Below the pieces are notes generated by a model. The model was not told the origin of the DNA. It ran no database searches and saw nothing but the letters and a program-made list of their open reading frames with translations. A DNA stretch of 64,000 bases, from NCBI GenBank assembly GCA_015063745.1, contig SVTO01000009.1:1-64000 (forward strand), given 5' to 3'. A program made the translations under genes and the position numbers. The DNA is from Oscillospiraceae bacterium. Its GTDB lineage: Bacteria > Bacillota > Clostridia > Oscillospirales > CAG-272. This document shows positions 62,334-64,000 of this stretch, one piece after another. How positions within the stretch are numbered: the stretch's first letter is position 1; every line of letters begins with the position of its first letter.

Positions 62334-63980
62334 ATGTCTGAGACCACATCCAATTTTATTCATGATTTTATCGACGAAGACCTTGCAGCCGGTAAAGTAG
62401 AAAAAATCCATACCCGTTTTCCTCCGGAACCCAACGGTTATCTTCACATCGGCCACTGTAAGGCCCTGGTAATCGACTTCGGTACCGCCAAGAAATACAA
62501 CGGACTGTGCAACCTGCGTATGGACGATACCAACCCCGCTAAGGAAGATACCGAATTTGTTGACGCCATCAAGGAAGATATCCACTGGCTGGGCTTCGAC
62601 TGGGACGACCGCTTCTTCTACGGCTCCGACTATTTCGAAAAGACCTACGAACTGGCAGAAGAACTGATCAAAAACGGCCACGCCTACGTATGCGAACTGA
62701 CCCCCGAGCAGTTCAGAGAATACAGAGGCGACCTGACCCATCCGGCCATCTCCCCCTTCCGCGACAGACCCATGGAAGAAAGCCTGGATCTGTTCCGCCG
62801 TATGCGTGCCGGTGAATTCCCGGAAGGCAAGTACACCCTGAGAGCCAAGATCGACCTGGCCTCCGGTAACTTCAATATGCGCGACCCCGTTCTGTACCGT
62901 ATCCGTTATATCGAACACCACAGACAGGGAACCAAGTGGTGCATCTTCCCCATGTACGATTTCGCCCACCCCATCCAGGACGCGCTGGAATGTATCACCC
63001 ACAGCCTGTGTTCTCTGGAATACGAAGACCACCGTCCTCTGTATAACTGGGTAGTGGAACACTGTGCCCTGCCCTCCAAGCCCCGTCAGATCGAATTCTC
63101 CCGTCTGAACATCACAAACACCGTCCTGTCCAAGCGTTACCTCCGTTATCTGGTGGAAAACAATATCGTGGACGGCTGGGACGACCCGAGAATGCCCACC
63201 CTGTGCGGTCTGCGCCGCCGCGGCTATACCCCTGAATCCATCCTTGACTTTATCGGCAGAATCGGCGTAGCCAAGGCCAACAGCATGGTCAATATCGGAC
63301 TTCTGGAACACTGCATCCGCGAAGAACTGAACATGAAGGCCGAAAGACGCATCGCCGTTCTGAACCCCGTGAAGATCATCGTTGACAATTATCCTGCCGA
63401 TAAGGTGGAATACTTTGAAGTATCCAATAACCCCAACGATCCCGAAGCCGGCAACCGTAAAGTTCCTTTCACCAAGGAAATCTATATCGACGCCGATGAC
63501 TTCTCCGAAAATCCTCCTCCGAAGTTCTTCCGTCTGAAACCCGACAGTGAAGTACGTCTGATGGGCTCCTATATCATCAAGTGCGGCGAAATCGTTCACG
63601 ACGCTGACGGCAACGTAACCGAGATCCACTGTACCGCAGATCTGGAAACCGGCACCGGTACCCCCACCGACCGCAAGGTAAAGGGAACCATCCATTGGCT
63701 GTCCGCAGAATATGCACAGGATACCGAAGTGATTCTGTACGACCGCCTGTTCACGGAAGAAAACATGAACGAGCTGCCGGAAGACAAGACCTACATTGAT
63801 TTCCTGAACCCCGACTCCGCCGTAAAGTGTACCAACGTGAAGATCGAACCCGCCCTCGCGGAAGCAAAGCCCGGTGAAAAGTTCCAGTTCGTACGTATCG
63901 GTTACTTTGCAAAGGATACCAAAAACGAAAACACCTTCAACCGTGTCGTATCCCTCAAGGGCAGCTATAAACCCGAATAA
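62334..63980 (+). CDS. glnS: Glutaminyl-tRNA synthetase
   Basis: 548 residues, normal for GlnRS, with AGGAGTAA upstream. The HIGH region is FPPEPNGYLHIGH and the KMSKS region VLSKRYLR; GTKWCIFPMYDFAHPIQDAL is diagnostic of GlnRS rather than GluRS. The C-terminal beta-barrel anticodon domain (about 335-548) is present. It charges tRNA-Gln directly. Most Clostridia make Gln-tRNA by the GatCAB route, so a separate GlnRS is a lineage marker, and its place behind gltX suggests shared regulation. Confidence 0.96.
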   Translation: MSETTSNFIHDFIDEDLAAGKVEKIHTRFPPEPNGYLHIGHCKALVIDFGTAKKYNGLCNLRMDDTNPAKEDTEFVDAIKEDIHWLGFDWDDRFFYGSDYFEKTYELAEELIKNGHAYVCELTPEQFREYRGDLTHPAISPFRDRPMEESLDLFRRMRAGEFPEGKYTLRAKIDLASGNFNMRDPVLYRIRYIEHHRQGTKWCIFPMYDFAHPIQDALECITHSLCSLEYEDHRPLYNWVVEHCALPSKPRQIEFSRLNITNTVLSKRYLRYLVENNIVDGWDDPRMPTLCGLRRRGYTPESILDFIGRIGVAKANSMVNIGLLEHCIREELNMKAERRIAVLNPVKIIVDNYPADKVEYFEVSNNPNDPEAGNRKVPFTKEIYIDADDFSENPPPKFFRLKPDSEVRLMGSYIIKCGEIVHDADGNVTEIHCTADLETGTGTPTDRKVKGTIHWLSAEYAQDTEVILYDRLFTEENMNELPEDKTYIDFLNPDSAVKCTNVKIEPALAEAKPGEKFQFVRIGYFAKDTKNENTFNRVVSLKGSYKPE

Positions 63981-64000
63981 AATCCCTCATTTCTCAATTC

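Overview
The window looks like a chromosomal segment of a low-to-mid-GC Gram-positive anaerobe, most likely a gut-type member of class Clostridia. Evidence: strong AGGAGG-type ribosome binding sites, many sigma-A promoters (TTGACA/TATAAT with 17-nt spacers), a Phe T-box leader on pheST, BlaI, XpaC, DivIVA and GtrA family genes, lipobox lipoproteins, and the tilS-hpt-ftsH and tsaE-tsaB arrangements usual in Bacillota. The species cannot be named from sequence alone. No transposase, integrase, phage gene or CRISPR array was seen.

Layout. 1-4.5 kb: carbohydrate-type oxidoreductases (Gfo/Idh/MocA), a PHP-domain protein and a small PH-domain protein, closed by a hairpin-rich repeat and a terminator. 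4.5-11 kb: miaA behind a solute-binding lipoprotein, a SleB-type wall hydrolase, and a srtB-rlmA-glycosyltransferase operon. 11.3-15.7 kb: tilS-hpt-ftsH housekeeping block. 15.8-18.7 kb: a DUF4838 protein and an oligogalacturonate-lyase-like beta-propeller lipoprotein. 18.9-26.3 kb (minus strand): a T-box leader, pheS, pheT, a phosphoribosyltransferase, trkA and trkH. 26.6-29.5 kb: fhs-tsaE-tsaB. 29.5-38.1 kb: three tandem paralogous lipoproteins of about 900 residues, each internally duplicated. 38.3 kb: tRNA-Val(GAC). 38.5-47.3 kb: a glycan region with a serine hydrolase, an oxidoreductase, a GH106-like enzyme, a broken GH78 rhamnosidase, a small Cys/His protein, manA and a ROK repressor. 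47.4-51.2 kb: BlaI with an unknown partner, an XpaC-like protein, GtrA and an amidohydrolase. 51.5-57.2 kb: a sodium-pump biotin decarboxylase cluster containing two different carboxyltransferases and ending in an orphan regulator. 57.2-58.2 kb: a non-coding island with nested inverted repeats. 58.3-64 kb: an XRE regulator, a DivIVA-like coiled-coil protein, gltX and glnS.

How the genes fit together. The glycan genes (GH106-like, GH78 remnant, PL22-like propeller, DUF4838, oxidoreductases, manA under a ROK repressor) suggest use of plant-type or pectic sugars. The carboxyltransferase cluster suggests sodium-coupled decarboxylation or transcarboxylation on a succinate-propionate route. The rest is mainly translation, tRNA modification and envelope housekeeping.

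The strongest candidate for something undescribed is the roughly 1-kb island at 57211-58202. It carries a perfect 41-bp inverted repeat, mirrored arrays of GTCC/GGAC mini-hairpins at 61-62-nt spacing (three on the left, two on the right), and at least seven scattered copies of a GCTRACCGC / CCGCTGAC motif, with no credible reading frame. The three large duplicated lipoproteins and the two-carboxyltransferase pump cluster are the next most interesting.
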